From contig JAEUHI010000002.1 of assembly GCA_016795385.1 (NCBI GenBank), positions 47,310-111,309 on the forward strand: 64,000 bases of DNA, in the 5' to 3' direction. Source of the stretch: Verrucomicrobiales bacterium (lineage in GTDB: Bacteria; Verrucomicrobiota; Verrucomicrobiia; Verrucomicrobiales; DEV007). Position 1 is the stretch's first letter. Each line of letters opens with the position of its first letter. This document shows, in pieces, positions 18,102-27,826 of this stretch. The notes below the pieces were generated by a model. That model had not been told where the DNA came from and searched no databases. It worked only from the letters and a program-made list of their open reading frames with translations. The position numbers were made by a program, and so were the translations under genes.

Positions 18102-21100
18102 TCAATTTCGCGTCACCGTTTCGTCCAGATTCAGGACCAGGTTGGCCACCATCGTCCAAGCCGCCGTCTCCGCGGCCGGGGCGACCTGCTTCGGCGCGGA
18201 TTCGCCGGCCGCGACGATGGCTTCCGCGGCCTTTGCGTCCGCTCCGGCGTGGTAACGCTGCTGGGCGAGGGCGTCGGTGAGCAGGCCGGTCTCCTTTTCA
18301 TCCGGCACGCGACTCAGGACGGTGCGGAAAAGCCAGCGCAATCTCGTGGCGTCGTCCTTGCCGCCTTCGGCAAGGGCCCGCTCGGCGAGGGCGCGGGCGG
18401 CCTCGAAATGCTGGACGTCGTTGAGCAATTGCAGGGCCTGCATCGGTGTGTTGTTGCGCTCGCGCTTGGTGCAGCTCTGCTCGCGGTTGGGCGCGTCGAA
18501 GTTCGTCATGAAGGGCGGCGGCGCGGTGCGCTTGAAGAAAATGTAAAGGCTGCGCCGGTAGAGCGCCTCGCCGTGGTCCTGCAAGTAATAACGGGTGTTG
18601 CTGTCGCCGTAGCCGACCGGCTCCCAGATGTTCGGCGGCTGGTAGGTGCGGGTGCCGCGTCCGCCCATCGTCAGGCTGAGGAGCCCGCTGACGGAGAGCA
18701 CGTTGTCGCGGATCTGTTCGGCATCGAGGCGGATGCGGGGCGCCCGCGCCAGAAAGCGGTTCTCGGGATCGGCGGCGAGGGTCGTCTCATCGGCCCGATA
18801 GGATTGGCGGAAGGCCCGCGACATCAGCAGCTCCTTCATCAGCCATTTCACGTCCCAGCCCTTCTCGACAAAACTCACCGCGAGCCAGTCGATCAATTCC
18901 GGATGGCTCGGCGGTTCGCCCTGGGATCCGAGGTCGTGGCTCGTTTTCACCAACCCGACGCCGAAGACCTGCTGCCAGAAGCGGTTCACTGTGACCCTTG
19001 CGGTCAGGGGATGCTGTGGCGAGACGAGCCACTGAGCGAGGTCGAGACGAGTGAGGCGGCGCGGCTCTTTCGGAGCGGTGAAGGGACCGAAGTTCGCGGG
19101 AATGGCCGGCACGACCTTCTCACCCAGCTTCGTGTATTGCCCCCGCTCGGCAATGAAGGTTTCGCGCGGTTCGGGGAGGTCCTTGAAAATAAAAGTCGTC
19201 GGGATGGCTTCGTCGGCCGCCGCCGCCACGACACGCGCCTCTTGCCAGGCCTGACGCGGAGCGCCGAGCGATTCATCCGCCGGATGCGCGATCCGGCGCA
19301 GGTAAAAGGCGAGGAGCGCCTCACGGGCTTTCGCGTCGGTGGTTTTGTCAGGACCGTCGGTCAGCGTCTTCGCGAGCGGACCAGGCAGGTCGGCCGGTGC
19401 CTTCTTGCCATGTGATTTCCACCAAAGCGCGAAGGACGCGAGCGGGTCCTTCGCGGGACTCAATTCGCCCTTCACGACACTGCGGTCCCAGGTGACACGA
19501 CCGCCGACCATCTGCACGGAGATCGAGTTGAGCCGCGACCCGGGTCCGATCTCAAGCACGGCGGGATCGAAGGAAAGGGTCGTCCATTTTCCCGGCTCGG
19601 GCAGGGCTCCCATTGAAACCACCTTCGCCGGGTTCCCCGCGTTGTAGACGTCGAAGGCCGCCGGATCGCCCCAGTAAATCCTTTTGCCATTGAGAACGAT
19701 CGCGATCGCCTGCGGCGGACTGAGCGGATCGGGCCGCACCGCGATTTCAAACCGCGCGTTCTTTTCCGGCACGGTCACGGGGATCAATTCGGGTGTCAGG
19801 ATGTGCTCGAAGAACCGGCCGTTCGCCTGTTCGAGGACCCGGCGTCCCGACGGCGCGCCGAACTCCGGACGATCGAGCCAGACCGGGGCGTTGCGCGAGG
19901 TGTTGCGCTGGACCATTCCGATCGAAAAAAGATCGTCGAAGATCACTTGGTCGCGCGCCACCGGAGCGGCCTTCGCATCGGGCTCGCTGTAGGCCGGGAG
20001 GGCGATCGCCTCCAGCGCGGCGAGGCGGGCGGCTTCGTCCTTCCGGGCGGCATCGAGGGCTTCCTGTTGACCGGGGGCCGGCAACTTCAAGACCGGGGCG
20101 GTCTTCGCAATATTCCCGTCCATCGCCGGATCGGCGGCGCTGTAGAAGAAGGCGTAGAGGGAATAAAAATCCTTGGCGCTCATCGGGTCATACTTGTGAT
20201 CGTGGCACTGGGCGCAGCCGCCGGTGATCCCGAGCCAAGCCGTCGTCACCGTCGCGGCGCGATCGACCGCGTAGAGGTGGCGGTATTCCTCGTCGATCGC
20301 TCCGCCCTCGCTGGTGGTGACGTTGCAACGGCTGAATCCGGTTGCGATGAGTTGATCGGTCGTGGCATCCGGCAGCAGATCACCGGCGAGCTGCCAGGTC
20401 GTGAACTGGTCGAAGGACAGGTTTTCATTGAAGGCCTTCACGACCCAGTCGCGGTAGGCCCACATGTGGCGCTCGTTGTCGAGGTGCAGCCCGTGGGTGT
20501 CGCCGTAGCGGGCCACGTCGAGCCAATGCCGCGCCATTTCTTCGCCGTAGCGCGGCGACTGCAGGTAACGATCCACCATGGCTTCGTAGGCTCCGGGTGA
20601 GGAATCCTTTTCAAAAGCGTCGACCTCGGCCAGAGTCGGTGGGAGGCCCGTGAGGGTGAAGGCGACCCGGCGGATGAGGGTGGCGCGGTCCGCTTCGGGA
20701 AGGAAGGCGAGCTTCTCTTTGGCGAGACGGGCCTCGAGCAGCGCATCGACCGCGGATCGGCCCGCGGGCACCTCCGGCTTCACCGGGGTCTTGAGCGACC
20801 AGTGCCGCTCATAGACCGCACCCTCTTCGATCCAGCGCTTGAGAGTGTTGCGTTGGGCGTCGGTCAGGGTTTTGTGCGACTTCGGCGGCGGCATGACCTC
20901 GTCCGGATCGGTCGAAAGGATGCGCTGCCAGGCCTCGCTCTTCTCCGGATCGCCCGGCACGATCGCCTGATACCCGCCCAGATCCATCGCCGCTCCTTCG
21001 GCCGTGTCGAGCCGCAGATCCGCCTCCCGCGTTTTCGCATCGAAGCCGTGGCAGGCGAAGCAGTTTTCAGAAAGGATCGGCCGGATGTCCCGGTTGAAGC

Positions 21101-21188
21101 TGAGTTTGCCGTCGGCCGCGGAAAGCGGGCCGACGAAGACCACGGCGATCAGTGCAACGGCGACCTTTTGTCCGGTGGAAACGATCAT
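18102..21188 (-). CDS. PSD1 and planctomycete cytochrome C domain protein (DUF1549/DUF1553)
   Basis: Large exported protein of the PSCyt1-PSCyt2-PSD1 type. The N-terminal cytochrome-like segment has a haem-binding CFACHG motif (in [20 protein letters not shown]). It is followed by the DUF1549 domain ([20 protein letters not shown], with a second [12 protein letters not shown] motif that could bind another haem). DUF1553 forms the C-terminal third ([19 protein letters not shown], then [20 protein letters not shown]). Start ATG 21188 gives a clear signal peptide ([20 protein letters not shown]); an in-frame start 11 codons earlier is possible. About 1028 residues. It pairs with the DUF1501 gene. 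Substrate unknown. Confidence 0.92.
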   Translation of the reverse strand: MIVSTGQKVAVALIAVVFVGPLSAADGKLSFNRDIRPILSENCFACHGFDAKTREADLRLDTAEGAAMDLGGYQAIVPGDPEKSEAWQRILSTDPDEVMPPPKSHKTLTDAQRNTLKRWIEEGAVYERHWSLKTPVKPEVPAGRSAVDALLEARLAKEKLAFLPEADRATLIRRVAFTLTGLPPTLAEVDAFEKDSSPGAYEAMVDRYLQSPRYGEEMARHWLDVARYGDTHGLHLDNERHMWAYRDWVVKAFNENLSFDQFTTWQLAGDLLPDATTDQLIATGFSRCNVTTSEGGAIDEEYRHLYAVDRAATVTTAWLGITGGCAQCHDHKYDPMSAKDFYSLYAFFYSAADPAMDGNIAKTAPVLKLPAPGQQEALDAARKDEAARLAALEAIALPAYSEPDAKAAPVARDQVIFDDLFSIGMVQRNTSRNAPVWLDRPEFGAPSGRRVLEQANGRFFEHILTPELIPVTVPEKNARFEIAVRPDPLSPPQAIAIVLNGKRIYWGDPAAFDVYNAGNPAKVVSMGALPEPGKWTTLSFDPAVLEIGPGSRLNSISVQMVGGRVTWDRSVVKGELSPAKDPLASFALWWKSHGKKAPADLPGPLAKTLTDGPDKTTDAKAREALLAFYLRRIAHPADESLGAPRQAWQEARVVAAAADEAIPTTFIFKDLPEPRETFIAERGQYTKLGEKVVPAIPANFGPFTAPKEPRRLTRLDLAQWLVSPQHPLTARVTVNRFWQQVFGVGLVKTSHDLGSQGEPPSHPELIDWLAVSFVEKGWDVKWLMKELLMSRAFRQSYRADETTLAADPENRFLARAPRIRLDAEQIRDNVLSVSGLLSLTMGGRGTRTYQPPNIWEPVGYGDSNTRYYLQDHGEALYRRSLYIFFKRTAPPPFMTNFDAPNREQSCTKRERNNTPMQALQLLNDVQHFEAARALAERALAEGGKDDATRLRWLFRTVLSRVPDEKETGLLTDALAQQRYHAGADAKAAEAIVAAGESAPKQVAPAAETAAWTMVANLVLNLDETVTRN

Positions 21189-21339
21189 GCTTGGGAAATC
21201 TACCAATGAATCCAGCCTCAAGACAATGCCGCAAGTCCGGCAAAAAGTTCAGTAAGACGCCCTCCCATGAAACCGCGGGCTACGAAGTTTCGAGGATTTC
21301 CTAGACAAAAACCGCTCCTCCGGGCGTCATCGTTTGCGT

Positions 21340-21849
21340 ATGCCACCCGAACGGCTCGAAAACCTCTATGACGAACACGCCGCCGGCTTGTTCCGCTACG
21401 CACGTTCCATCCTCGCGAACGAGCAAGCGGCGAAGGACGTGCTGCAGGAAGTGTTCGTAAAGGTGGCTCGTTCCGGCATGCCGGAGGTGGAGAGTGAAAA
21501 AGCCTGGCTTTACCGGCTCGCGCACAACGGGGCGGTCGATCAGCTCAGGAGATCCTCGACGCGCCGCGACTACGATCGCGCTCGCCGGGAAGAAGCAGGG
21601 ACCTTGCCTCCGGGGAATCCCGTGTGCGATCCCGATCGCGCCGAAATGGGGCGCCAGCTTGAAGCCGCGGTGGCCCGCCTGCCACTCGAGCAGCAGAGCG
21701 TGGTCCGCCTCCGCCTCTGGCAGGAATTGACCTTTCAGGAAATCGCAGCCGTCCAAGGCATCCCTCTCAACACCGCCGCGAGCCGCTACCGATATGCCGT
21801 CGCCACACTACGCGATCAACTCAAACCCCTTTACGAGGAACTGAAATGA
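21340..21849 (+). CDS. ECF-type RNA polymerase sigma factor
   Basis: Alternative sigma factor of the extracytoplasmic-function group. 169 residues with region 2 (LFRYARSILANEQAAKDVLQEVFVKVA and AWLYRLAHNGAVDQLRR, residues about 15-75). Region 4 (LEQQSVVRLRLWQELTFQEI, then NTAASRYRYAVATL, residues about 115-160) has the helix-turn-helix. The ATG at 21340 is preferred to a TTG two codons earlier. Its stop overlaps the start of the next gene (ATGA), so the next small membrane protein is probably its anti-sigma partner. Confidence 0.92.
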   Translation: MPPERLENLYDEHAAGLFRYARSILANEQAAKDVLQEVFVKVARSGMPEVESEKAWLYRLAHNGAVDQLRRSSTRRDYDRARREEAGTLPPGNPVCDPDRAEMGRQLEAAVARLPLEQQSVVRLRLWQELTFQEIAAVQGIPLNTAASRYRYAVATLRDQLKPLYEELK

Positions 21850-22163
21850 ATCACGACGAACGCTTCGAAGAACGACTCCGCGAGTTGGTCCATGCCAGCG
21901 ACCCGGGGGATGACCCGACTCCGGCTTGGAAAGCCGGAATTCTCGCCGCGGCAACCACGGAGCCCGCTCCCTCCCAATCCTTCGCACCACCGCGCCCGCT
22001 CCTGATCGCGTGGGCGATCGCGTGGACGGCCATCGCCCTCCTCTCCTGGTCGAACCCCGTGGAAACGGAGAACGATCTTTCAACCGCCATCGCTCCCGCG
22101 TCCCCGGTTTCCGTGCTCCTTGCCAATCGCTCCGCCCTCATCCGACACCTCGAACTCCCATGA
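21846..22163 (+). CDS. Small single-span membrane protein, probable anti-sigma factor
   Basis: 105 residues. The N-terminal 45 residues are charged and cytoplasmic in character (MNHDERFEERLRELVHA), followed by one membrane span at about residues 51-68 (PLLIAWAIAWTAIALLSW) and a short external tail. Size, topology and the 4-bp ATGA overlap with the ECF sigma gene fit an anti-sigma factor, but there is no zinc-binding HxxxCxxC motif, so it is not a ZAS-type one. Its stop in turn overlaps the next start. Function inferred from position. Confidence 0.72.
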   Translation: MNHDERFEERLRELVHASDPGDDPTPAWKAGILAAATTEPAPSQSFAPPRPLLIAWAIAWTAIALLSWSNPVETENDLSTAIAPASPVSVLLANRSALIRHLELP

Positions 22164-23641
22164 AAGCCCTCTTCAATCGCCTTTGGTCCAAACGTGCCGT
22201 GCGAGCGACGGTTTGGACGCTCGTCAGTCTCGTCACCCTCGCCATCCTGCTCGCACGACTGGCCGACTGGCAGGGACAACGCCGACTGAATTCCATTCGC
22301 GAAACACTCGCTTCCGAAGGGGAAACGCTCGATTTTCAGGCGATCCTGCTGGATGCCGAAGCCGACGAATCGAACTTCTGCGCCACACCCGCCCTGAATG
22401 GAATCGCCGATGAAACCGCGGGCAAAGCGAATCGCGAGGCTCTCGGGATTTTTGAATTGAAGGCCCGCGAAGGAAAAAAACTCCCGGCCACGGCAACGCC
22501 CGCCCTCACCGGTCAACGCCCCTCGCTCGCGCCTTGGGTGGAGTCTCTGATCGAAACTCCCCATGCCGGACCGCAGGATCTGCTCGCCGCCCTTTCGGCA
22601 CAGGACCGCCTTCTGACTGAATTGGTCGGCGCCCTTGCCCGGCCTGCGTCTCAATGGACGCCGGCGTGGAAATCGCGCGAACTCCCGGCCTTCCTTTTCG
22701 CCCTTCCCCTCCCCCACTACTCGACCACCCAGGATCTGACGAAGTCCCTTGCGGTGCGAAGCCTGGCCGAGGTCGACCTGGGCAACGCCTCGGCGGCCCA
22801 CGCGAACGTCCGTATTATCACCAGGCTCTCCGAGGCCAACAGCGGCGATCCCGTCCTCATCGGTCTGCTGGTCGGCTGCGCCCAGGCCTCCCTCGCCGCG
22901 AACGGCGCGTGGACGATTTGTGAAGCCCGTCTCGGCGCGTCGGAAGACTTTTCCGGGCTGCAAGCCGACTTCGCCCGACTCGATTTCGTACGGGCGGCCC
23001 AACTGGCCTGGAGGGGCGAGATGGCCGCCGGAGCCTCGTCCATCCTTGCCATGGCGGGAAGCGCGCCGGATCGCAGGCAGATCCTCGACAAGAGCGAGTT
23101 CAGCAATCTTCATCTCGTGCCGCGGGGCCTAATCCGGAACAATGCGGCGGTCCTCACCGAGCTACAATGGAATCATTGCTTGAAACCGCTCAAGCAAGGC
23201 GGTCTGCCCGCGCTGTACGACGGATCGACCGCTCTCGATGCCTCGCTCGGGGACCTGCAGGGTTCACCGTTGCGGAAAGCCGGATCTTTCCTCGCCCTGC
23301 TCTCGATGCCGGCGAGCGCTTCGATCGCAATGACGGCGATCCAGGCGCAGGTCCTCGCCACCCAGGCGGAAATCGCCTGCGCCCTCGAACGCCATTTCCT
23401 GACACATCAACAATATCCGGAGACCCTCTCCGAACTCATATCCGTAGGCGCGATCGATCCCTGGACAGGAGATCCCATGCGCTACACAAAAACCTCGGAC
23501 GGACGTTACCGCCTTTGGTCGGTCGGTCCCGACCGGGTCGACGATGGCGGCAAGAGGAATCTCGATCCTGCGGATCCCGGAAAGACGAAGTTCCGTGACC
23601 CCGCCTATCGCGGAGATTGGGTTTGGAGTTACAGCGATTGA
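22160..23641 (+). CDS. Membrane-anchored hypothetical protein of the sigma operon
   Basis: 493 residues starting at ATG 22160, which overlaps the stop of the preceding gene (ATGA). One N-terminal span (about residues 14-32, RATVWTLVSLVTLAILLARL) is followed by a long soluble, helix-rich domain. The C-terminal 90 residues (LERHFLTHQQYPETLSELIS, then DPWTGDPMRY, then RLWSVGPDRVDDGG) resemble the end of type II secretion pseudopilin-like proteins found in planctomycetes and verrucomicrobia. Export outside the cytoplasm is likely. Operon position suggests it is the output or sensor of the sigma/anti-sigma pair. Confidence 0.75.
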   Translation: MKALFNRLWSKRAVRATVWTLVSLVTLAILLARLADWQGQRRLNSIRETLASEGETLDFQAILLDAEADESNFCATPALNGIADETAGKANREALGIFELKAREGKKLPATATPALTGQRPSLAPWVESLIETPHAGPQDLLAALSAQDRLLTELVGALARPASQWTPAWKSRELPAFLFALPLPHYSTTQDLTKSLAVRSLAEVDLGNASAAHANVRIITRLSEANSGDPVLIGLLVGCAQASLAANGAWTICEARLGASEDFSGLQADFARLDFVRAAQLAWRGEMAAGASSILAMAGSAPDRRQILDKSEFSNLHLVPRGLIRNNAAVLTELQWNHCLKPLKQGGLPALYDGSTALDASLGDLQGSPLRKAGSFLALLSMPASASIAMTAIQAQVLATQAEIACALERHFLTHQQYPETLSELISVGAIDPWTGDPMRYTKTSDGRYRLWSVGPDRVDDGGKRNLDPADPGKTKFRDPAYRGDWVWSYSD

Positions 23642-23673
23642 GTCGAGATGGATCGGACCCTTCTTCCACTCGC

Positions 23674-23782
23674 AAGGCTCGCTTCGAATCAAACTGAAGT
23701 TCGAACCTTTGCCCCGAAAATCACAAAAGCCCGGTCCGGACGAGCCGGACCCGGCTTTTGGGATGGTGGGCAGAGAAGGATT
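23674..23782. repeat. Direct repeat, copy 1: degenerate duplicate of the tRNA-Tyr 3' end and terminator
   Basis: 109-bp copy lying exactly 170 bp before the second copy, with only four or so differences. It contains the last 19 bases of tRNA-Tyr (as minus strand, ending in CCA) and the whole terminator hairpin, but the hairpin has a C-C mismatch where copy 2 has A-T. The tRNA part stops at 23782, after which the sequence is unrelated. Confidence 0.85.
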
Positions 23783-23843
23783 GGCTGCGCATTGCTCCGC
23801 CTGATTTCGCTCGCAAGGCTCGCTGCGGCTTTCTCCGCTCGCT

Positions 23844-23952
23844 AAGGCTCCCTTCGAATCAAACTGAAGTTCGAACCTTTGCCCCGAAAATCACAAAAGC
23901 CAGGTCCGGACGAGCCGGACCTGGCTTTTGTGATGGTGGGCAGAGAAGGATT
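23844..23952. repeat. Direct repeat, copy 2: true tRNA-Tyr 3' end with terminator
   Basis: Same 109-bp unit as copy 1, here continuous with the functional tRNA-Tyr gene. The duplication is either a slippage-type tandem event or a scar of integration at the tRNA 3' end. The sequence between the copies (23783-23843) has a variant of the same unit's GCTCGC/AAGGCTC words and no gene. Confidence 0.85.
23891..23933 (-). terminator. Rho-independent terminator of tRNA-Tyr
   Basis: Perfect 19-bp stem (TCACAAAAGCCAGGTCCGG and its complement) with a 5-nt loop, directly abutting the CCA end of tRNA-Tyr. The right arm ends in a CTTTTG stretch on the minus strand, and being symmetrical it could also stop plus-strand transcripts from the sigma operon. 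Confidence 0.8.
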
Positions 23953-24018
23953 CGAACCTTCGAAGGCATAGCCAGCAGATTTACAGTCTGCCCCGTTTGA
24001 CCGCTCCGGAATCTACCC
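23934..24018 (-). tRNA. trnY: tRNA-Tyr (GTA anticodon)
   Basis: The minus strand gives an 85-nt class II tRNA: acceptor GGGTAGA with TCTGCCC, anticodon stem around GACTGTAAATC with anticodon GTA, a long variable arm (GCTGGCTATGCCTTCG region), T-arm GGTTCGAATCC, discriminator A, encoded CCA at 23936-23934. A partial copy of its 3' end lies 170 bp away. Confidence 0.96.
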
Positions 24019-24129
24019 TTTCACAGGCGGCGACCTGACGGCCACCGGTTTGCGAGGACGGCAAGATGAAGGCTCCCGCCGGTTTTGCAAGGAGATTTCT
24101 CTCCCCTCCCCCGCTCTTGAAAAACGCTC

Positions 24130-24366
24130 TTAGAGAAGGTCTTCGGCGACGACCGAATTTTGCTCGCGCATCGAGAGGGCGCGGGCTTGGTCGACAACGC
24201 GATCTTCATCACACTCGAAACGGTAAGCGTGGCAGTTCGGGCAGATGTTCACCTTGCTCGCGACGATCGAGTCGCACCCGAAGCACACCTTGTAGAGGGC
24301 GGGATTCTTGACGATACGACGCGCCCTCTTGGCACGTTCGGCTAAAGCGGTGTTCTCCTTTGACAT
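24130..24366 (-). CDS. Small zinc-ribbon protein
   Basis: 78 residues. The centre holds a CFGC-x11-CPNC four-cysteine knuckle (residues about 28-46: VCFGCDSIVASKVNICPNCH), a likely structural zinc site. The N-terminal part is very basic (AERAKRARRIVKNP), the C-terminal part acidic. Size and charge suggest a nucleic-acid or ribosome-associated small protein; I do not recognise a named family. ATG 24366, divergent from mfd with a 203-bp AT-rich spacer between them. Confidence 0.72.
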   Translation of the reverse strand: MSKENTALAERAKRARRIVKNPALYKVCFGCDSIVASKVNICPNCHAYRFECDEDRVVDQARALSMREQNSVVAEDLL

Positions 24367-24483
24367 GCGATTGGAATTTATCGGCCGCAGCGATTTTTTG
24401 CAAGAATGAATTCACAAATCTGCAATTTTATCATATTTTTTATAAAATCCCTATTATTATTAAGAGGCCTTAATAAACGTTCT

Positions 24484-24508
24484 GCGAAACCTCGCGAGGC
24501 TGTTTCGC
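24484..24508. other. Palindrome in the AT-rich zinc-ribbon/mfd spacer
   Basis: GCGAAAC and GTTTCGC arms enclose a CCTCGCGAGG palindrome. It lies in the 24367-24569 divergent spacer, which is otherwise strongly AT-rich near 24415-24475 and probably holds both promoters. Candidate operator or start of an mRNA leader; no named site recognised. Confidence 0.35.
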
Positions 24509-24569
24509 ACCGTTTGGAACGGGGAAATCCGGTTTCGTGCGGGGAGAAGTGCGGTAGCGTGTCGCCCTC

Positions 24570-27500
24570 TTGAAGAAAGTCCCGGAACAGATCGATCCCC
24601 TCGACCTCGCGACGCCCGCCCTGCGCCGGAGCCGGCGTATCGCCGCGGCCCTGAAGCGGGTCCCTCTCGCGACTCCCGAGGAACCGGTCGTGATCGATCA
24701 CATCGCCGAGGCAGGCCAGCCGCTCTATGCCGCCGCGGCCATCGCGGCGTGGCGCGAGGCGGGCGAGCTCGACTCGGCGGTCTGGGTGCTCTGCTCGCAG
24801 GTGAAAACGCAGGAGGTGATGCAGACGGAGCTGGGCGTGTGGGGTCGCGAGGCGCTCTTTCTCCCGGAGTATGAATGGGCCGGCTTCGAAGAAACCTTGC
24901 CCGACCCGGAATCGGCCGCCGAACGTCTCGCGGTCTTGAAGGAACTCCACGAGATCACCCGCGAAAAGGGGGAGGCGATCGTGGTGCTCACCGCCGAGTC
25001 CCTCTCCGAGAGCGCGCCGCCGCCGGGATCACTCACCCGCCAAGCCGAGGTGTTGAAGCCGGGCGACAAGCTCGATCTCGAAGCGTTCGCCGCACGGCTG
25101 GAGAATGCCGGCTACGAGCGCGAGGCCCAGGTCTACCAGCGGGGCCAGTTCGCCCTGCGCGGGGGGATCATCGATGTCTTTTCCTGGCAATCGCTCCATC
25201 CCACCCGGATCGAACTCTTCGACGACGAGATCGAATCGGTGCGTGAGTTCGACATCGACCTGCAGACCTCGATCGGCAAGGTCGCTTCCTGCGAAATCCT
25301 CTTCAGCGAGGCCAATCTCGAGCAATCGGGCCGCATTGCCGATTACCTCGGGGAAAAGGATCTCGTCATCGCGGTCGATTGTGAGAGCGAGTATGCCCAC
25401 GTCCGCATCCTCACGGAGACAGATGAGTTGATCGAAGGTCCCGAAGACCACGACGGAGCCTGCTACGACAATCCCCTCGGCGAGTTCGGGGCGGGCGACT
25501 TCATTCTCCAAGAGGCGCGCCGCGACGAATTTTCCCGTCAGATCACGGAGTGGAAGAAGGAGAAGTGGACCGTGCTGATGGCTTTCCATTCGGACGGCGA
25601 GAAGGAGCGCTTCACCGAGCTGATTTTCGAGAAGGCCTGGAAAGACGGCTTTCTAAAACCGGTGATTGGTTCGCTCAGCCGAGGCTTCACCATTCCCGAT
25701 GCCAAGCTCGCGGTGCTGAGCGATGCGGAGATCTTCGGACGTTACCAGAATCAACGCGGCCACCGCCGCTACCGCCTCGCCCGCGAGTTGCACTCGAGCA
25801 AACAGGTGGCGAGCCTGCGCGAATACAACTACGGCGATCTCGTCGTGCACATCGATTACGGGATCGGGAAGTTCAAAGGCATCCGCACCCGCGAGACGCC
25901 CGACGGCGGCCAGGAGGTGCTGGAGATCGAATACGACGAATCGGCCCGGCTCTTCGTGCCGCTCGACCAGGCCCACCTCGTCTCGCGCTACATCGGTACG
26001 GGCAAGGGGGCTCCGAAACTCTCGCGCCTCGGCGACAAACGCTGGTCGCGCCTGCGCAAGGATGCGGAAAACGCGATCATGGATTACGCGGGGCGGCTCC
26101 TCTCGATCCAGGCCGAGCGCCAGTCGCACCGTGGCTTCGCCCACCCGCCCGACAACAAGTGGCAGTGGGAATTCGAGCACGCCTTCATCTACAAGGAGAC
26201 GCCCGACCAACTCCGCGCCATCGGCGAGACGAAGATCGACATGGAGAGCCCGAAGCCGATGGACCGCCTCATCTGCGGCGATGTCGGATTCGGAAAAACC
26301 GAGGTGGCGATCCGCGCGGCTTTCAAGGCGGTGATGTCGGGCAAGCAGGTCGCGGTGCTCGCCCCCACGACCGTCCTGGCAGAACAACATTACCGGAACT
26401 TCCGCGAGCGCATGTCGGACTTCCCCGTGAAGATCGAGATCCTCAGCCGCTACCGCAGCGCCGCCGAGCAACGCCAGACCTTGACCAACCTCCTCTCCGG
26501 TGCCGCCGACATCGTCGTCGGAACGCACCGGGTCATTTCCAAGGATGTCGCCTTCAAGGATCTCGGACTCGTCGTGGTCGATGAGGAACAACGCTTCGGC
26601 GTGCAGCACAAGGAGCGCTTCAAGGAAATGTGGCGCTTCGTCGATGTCCTCACTCTGTCGGCCACGCCGATCCCGCGGACGCTTTACCTTTCCATGATGG
26701 GAGTCCGCGAGATGTCGGTGATCGACACGCCGCCGCCGAACCGCCGTCCCGTCGCCACGACCGTCTGTCCCTACGACGAGCGCATCATCCGTTCGGCCAT
26801 CGAGAAGGAACTGGCGCGCCAGGGGCAGGTCTTTTTCCTCCACAACCGGGTCAAGTCGATCGAGGGGATGAAGCGCCGCATCCAGGATCTCGTGCCCGGC
26901 GCCCGTGTCGAGGTGGGGCACGGGCAGATGGAGAGCGACCAGCTCGAGGACGTGATGAGCCGCTTCATTCGCCACGAGTTCGACGTGCTCGTCTGCACCA
27001 CCATCATCGAGAGCGGAGTCGACATCCCGAATGCGAACACGATCATGATCGATCGCGCCGACCGCTTCGGCCTCGCCGACCTCTACCAGATCCGCGGCCG
27101 CGTCGGACGGGCCGACCGCCGTGCCTATGCCTACCTCCTCCTGCCGCCCGACATGCTCACGGTGGGTGACGCGCGCAAACGCATCAACGCGATCAAGCAG
27201 TATTCCTCCCTCGGGGCCGGCTTCAAGATCGCCATGCGCGACCTTGAGATCCGCGGCGCGGGGAATCTCCTCGGGACCCAGCAGAGCGGTCACATCGCCG
27301 CGATCGGATTCGATCTGTATTGCCAGCTCCTCAAGCAATCCGTCTCCAAATTGAAGGGCGAACCCGCCGCCGACCGCGTCGAGATCTCGATGCACATCGA
27401 TTTCCTCCGCACGAACGAGGCGGCCTGGCAGAAAAATCCCGATGACGGCCTTCCCGCCTTCATCCCCGCCGCCTACATGCCCGAGGCGCGGCTCCGCATC

Positions 27501-27797
27501 ACCGCCTATCGCGAGCTCGCCGAGGCCGCCCAGACCGAGGACCTCGACGTCCTCCGCGAAAACTGGACCGATCGCTTCGGCCATCTCCCGCCGCCGGCCG
27601 TGCATCTCCTCACCGCCACCGAGATCCGGATCCGCGCCGCGCGGAAGGGATGCAGCATTCTGGAAATTCAGGAAGGAAAGCTGAAGCTCACCAAAAATGG
27701 CAAGTATCTCCAAATAAACGGCAAATTCCCGCGTTTAATCGGGGACAACGAGGAAGAATGGCTCGAGTCGGCCCTCGACTGGGTCCTCGACCTGTGA
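24570..27797 (+). CDS. mfd: Transcription-repair coupling factor Mfd
   Basis: DNA translocase that removes stalled RNA polymerase and recruits UvrA to the lesion. 1075 residues. The UvrB-homology part is at the N-terminus (QPLYAAAAIAAWREA, then FLPEYEW and YQRGQFALRGGIIDVFSW). The RNA polymerase-interacting domain starts near residue 410 (YNYGDLVVHIDYGIGKFKGI). The RecG-like motor has Walker A GDVGFGKTEVA (near 568), DEEQ (near 669), TATPIPRTLY and the QIRGRVGR motif. The C-terminal TRCF domain includes LPAFIPAAYMPEARLRI. The start is TTG at 24570, the first possible codon after an in-frame stop; no ATG fits without losing conserved sequence. The spacing to the next gene is only 29 bp. Confidence 0.96.
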   Translation: MKKVPEQIDPLDLATPALRRSRRIAAALKRVPLATPEEPVVIDHIAEAGQPLYAAAAIAAWREAGELDSAVWVLCSQVKTQEVMQTELGVWGREALFLPEYEWAGFEETLPDPESAAERLAVLKELHEITREKGEAIVVLTAESLSESAPPPGSLTRQAEVLKPGDKLDLEAFAARLENAGYEREAQVYQRGQFALRGGIIDVFSWQSLHPTRIELFDDEIESVREFDIDLQTSIGKVASCEILFSEANLEQSGRIADYLGEKDLVIAVDCESEYAHVRILTETDELIEGPEDHDGACYDNPLGEFGAGDFILQEARRDEFSRQITEWKKEKWTVLMAFHSDGEKERFTELIFEKAWKDGFLKPVIGSLSRGFTIPDAKLAVLSDAEIFGRYQNQRGHRRYRLARELHSSKQVASLREYNYGDLVVHIDYGIGKFKGIRTRETPDGGQEVLEIEYDESARLFVPLDQAHLVSRYIGTGKGAPKLSRLGDKRWSRLRKDAENAIMDYAGRLLSIQAERQSHRGFAHPPDNKWQWEFEHAFIYKETPDQLRAIGETKIDMESPKPMDRLICGDVGFGKTEVAIRAAFKAVMSGKQVAVLAPTTVLAEQHYRNFRERMSDFPVKIEILSRYRSAAEQRQTLTNLLSGAADIVVGTHRVISKDVAFKDLGLVVVDEEQRFGVQHKERFKEMWRFVDVLTLSATPIPRTLYLSMMGVREMSVIDTPPPNRRPVATTVCPYDERIIRSAIEKELARQGQVFFLHNRVKSIEGMKRRIQDLVPGARVEVGHGQMESDQLEDVMSRFIRHEFDVLVCTTIIESGVDIPNANTIMIDRADRFGLADLYQIRGRVGRADRRAYAYLLLPPDMLTVGDARKRINAIKQYSSLGAGFKIAMRDLEIRGAGNLLGTQQSGHIAAIGFDLYCQLLKQSVSKLKGEPAADRVEISMHIDFLRTNEAAWQKNPDDGLPAFIPAAYMPEARLRITAYRELAEAAQTEDLDVLRENWTDRFGHLPPPAVHLLTATEIRIRAARKGCSILEIQEGKLKLTKNGKYLQINGKFPRLIGDNEEEWLESALDWVLDL

Positions 27798-27826
27798 GAG
27801 AGTACCGCTCGCGAGAAAACCCGACC

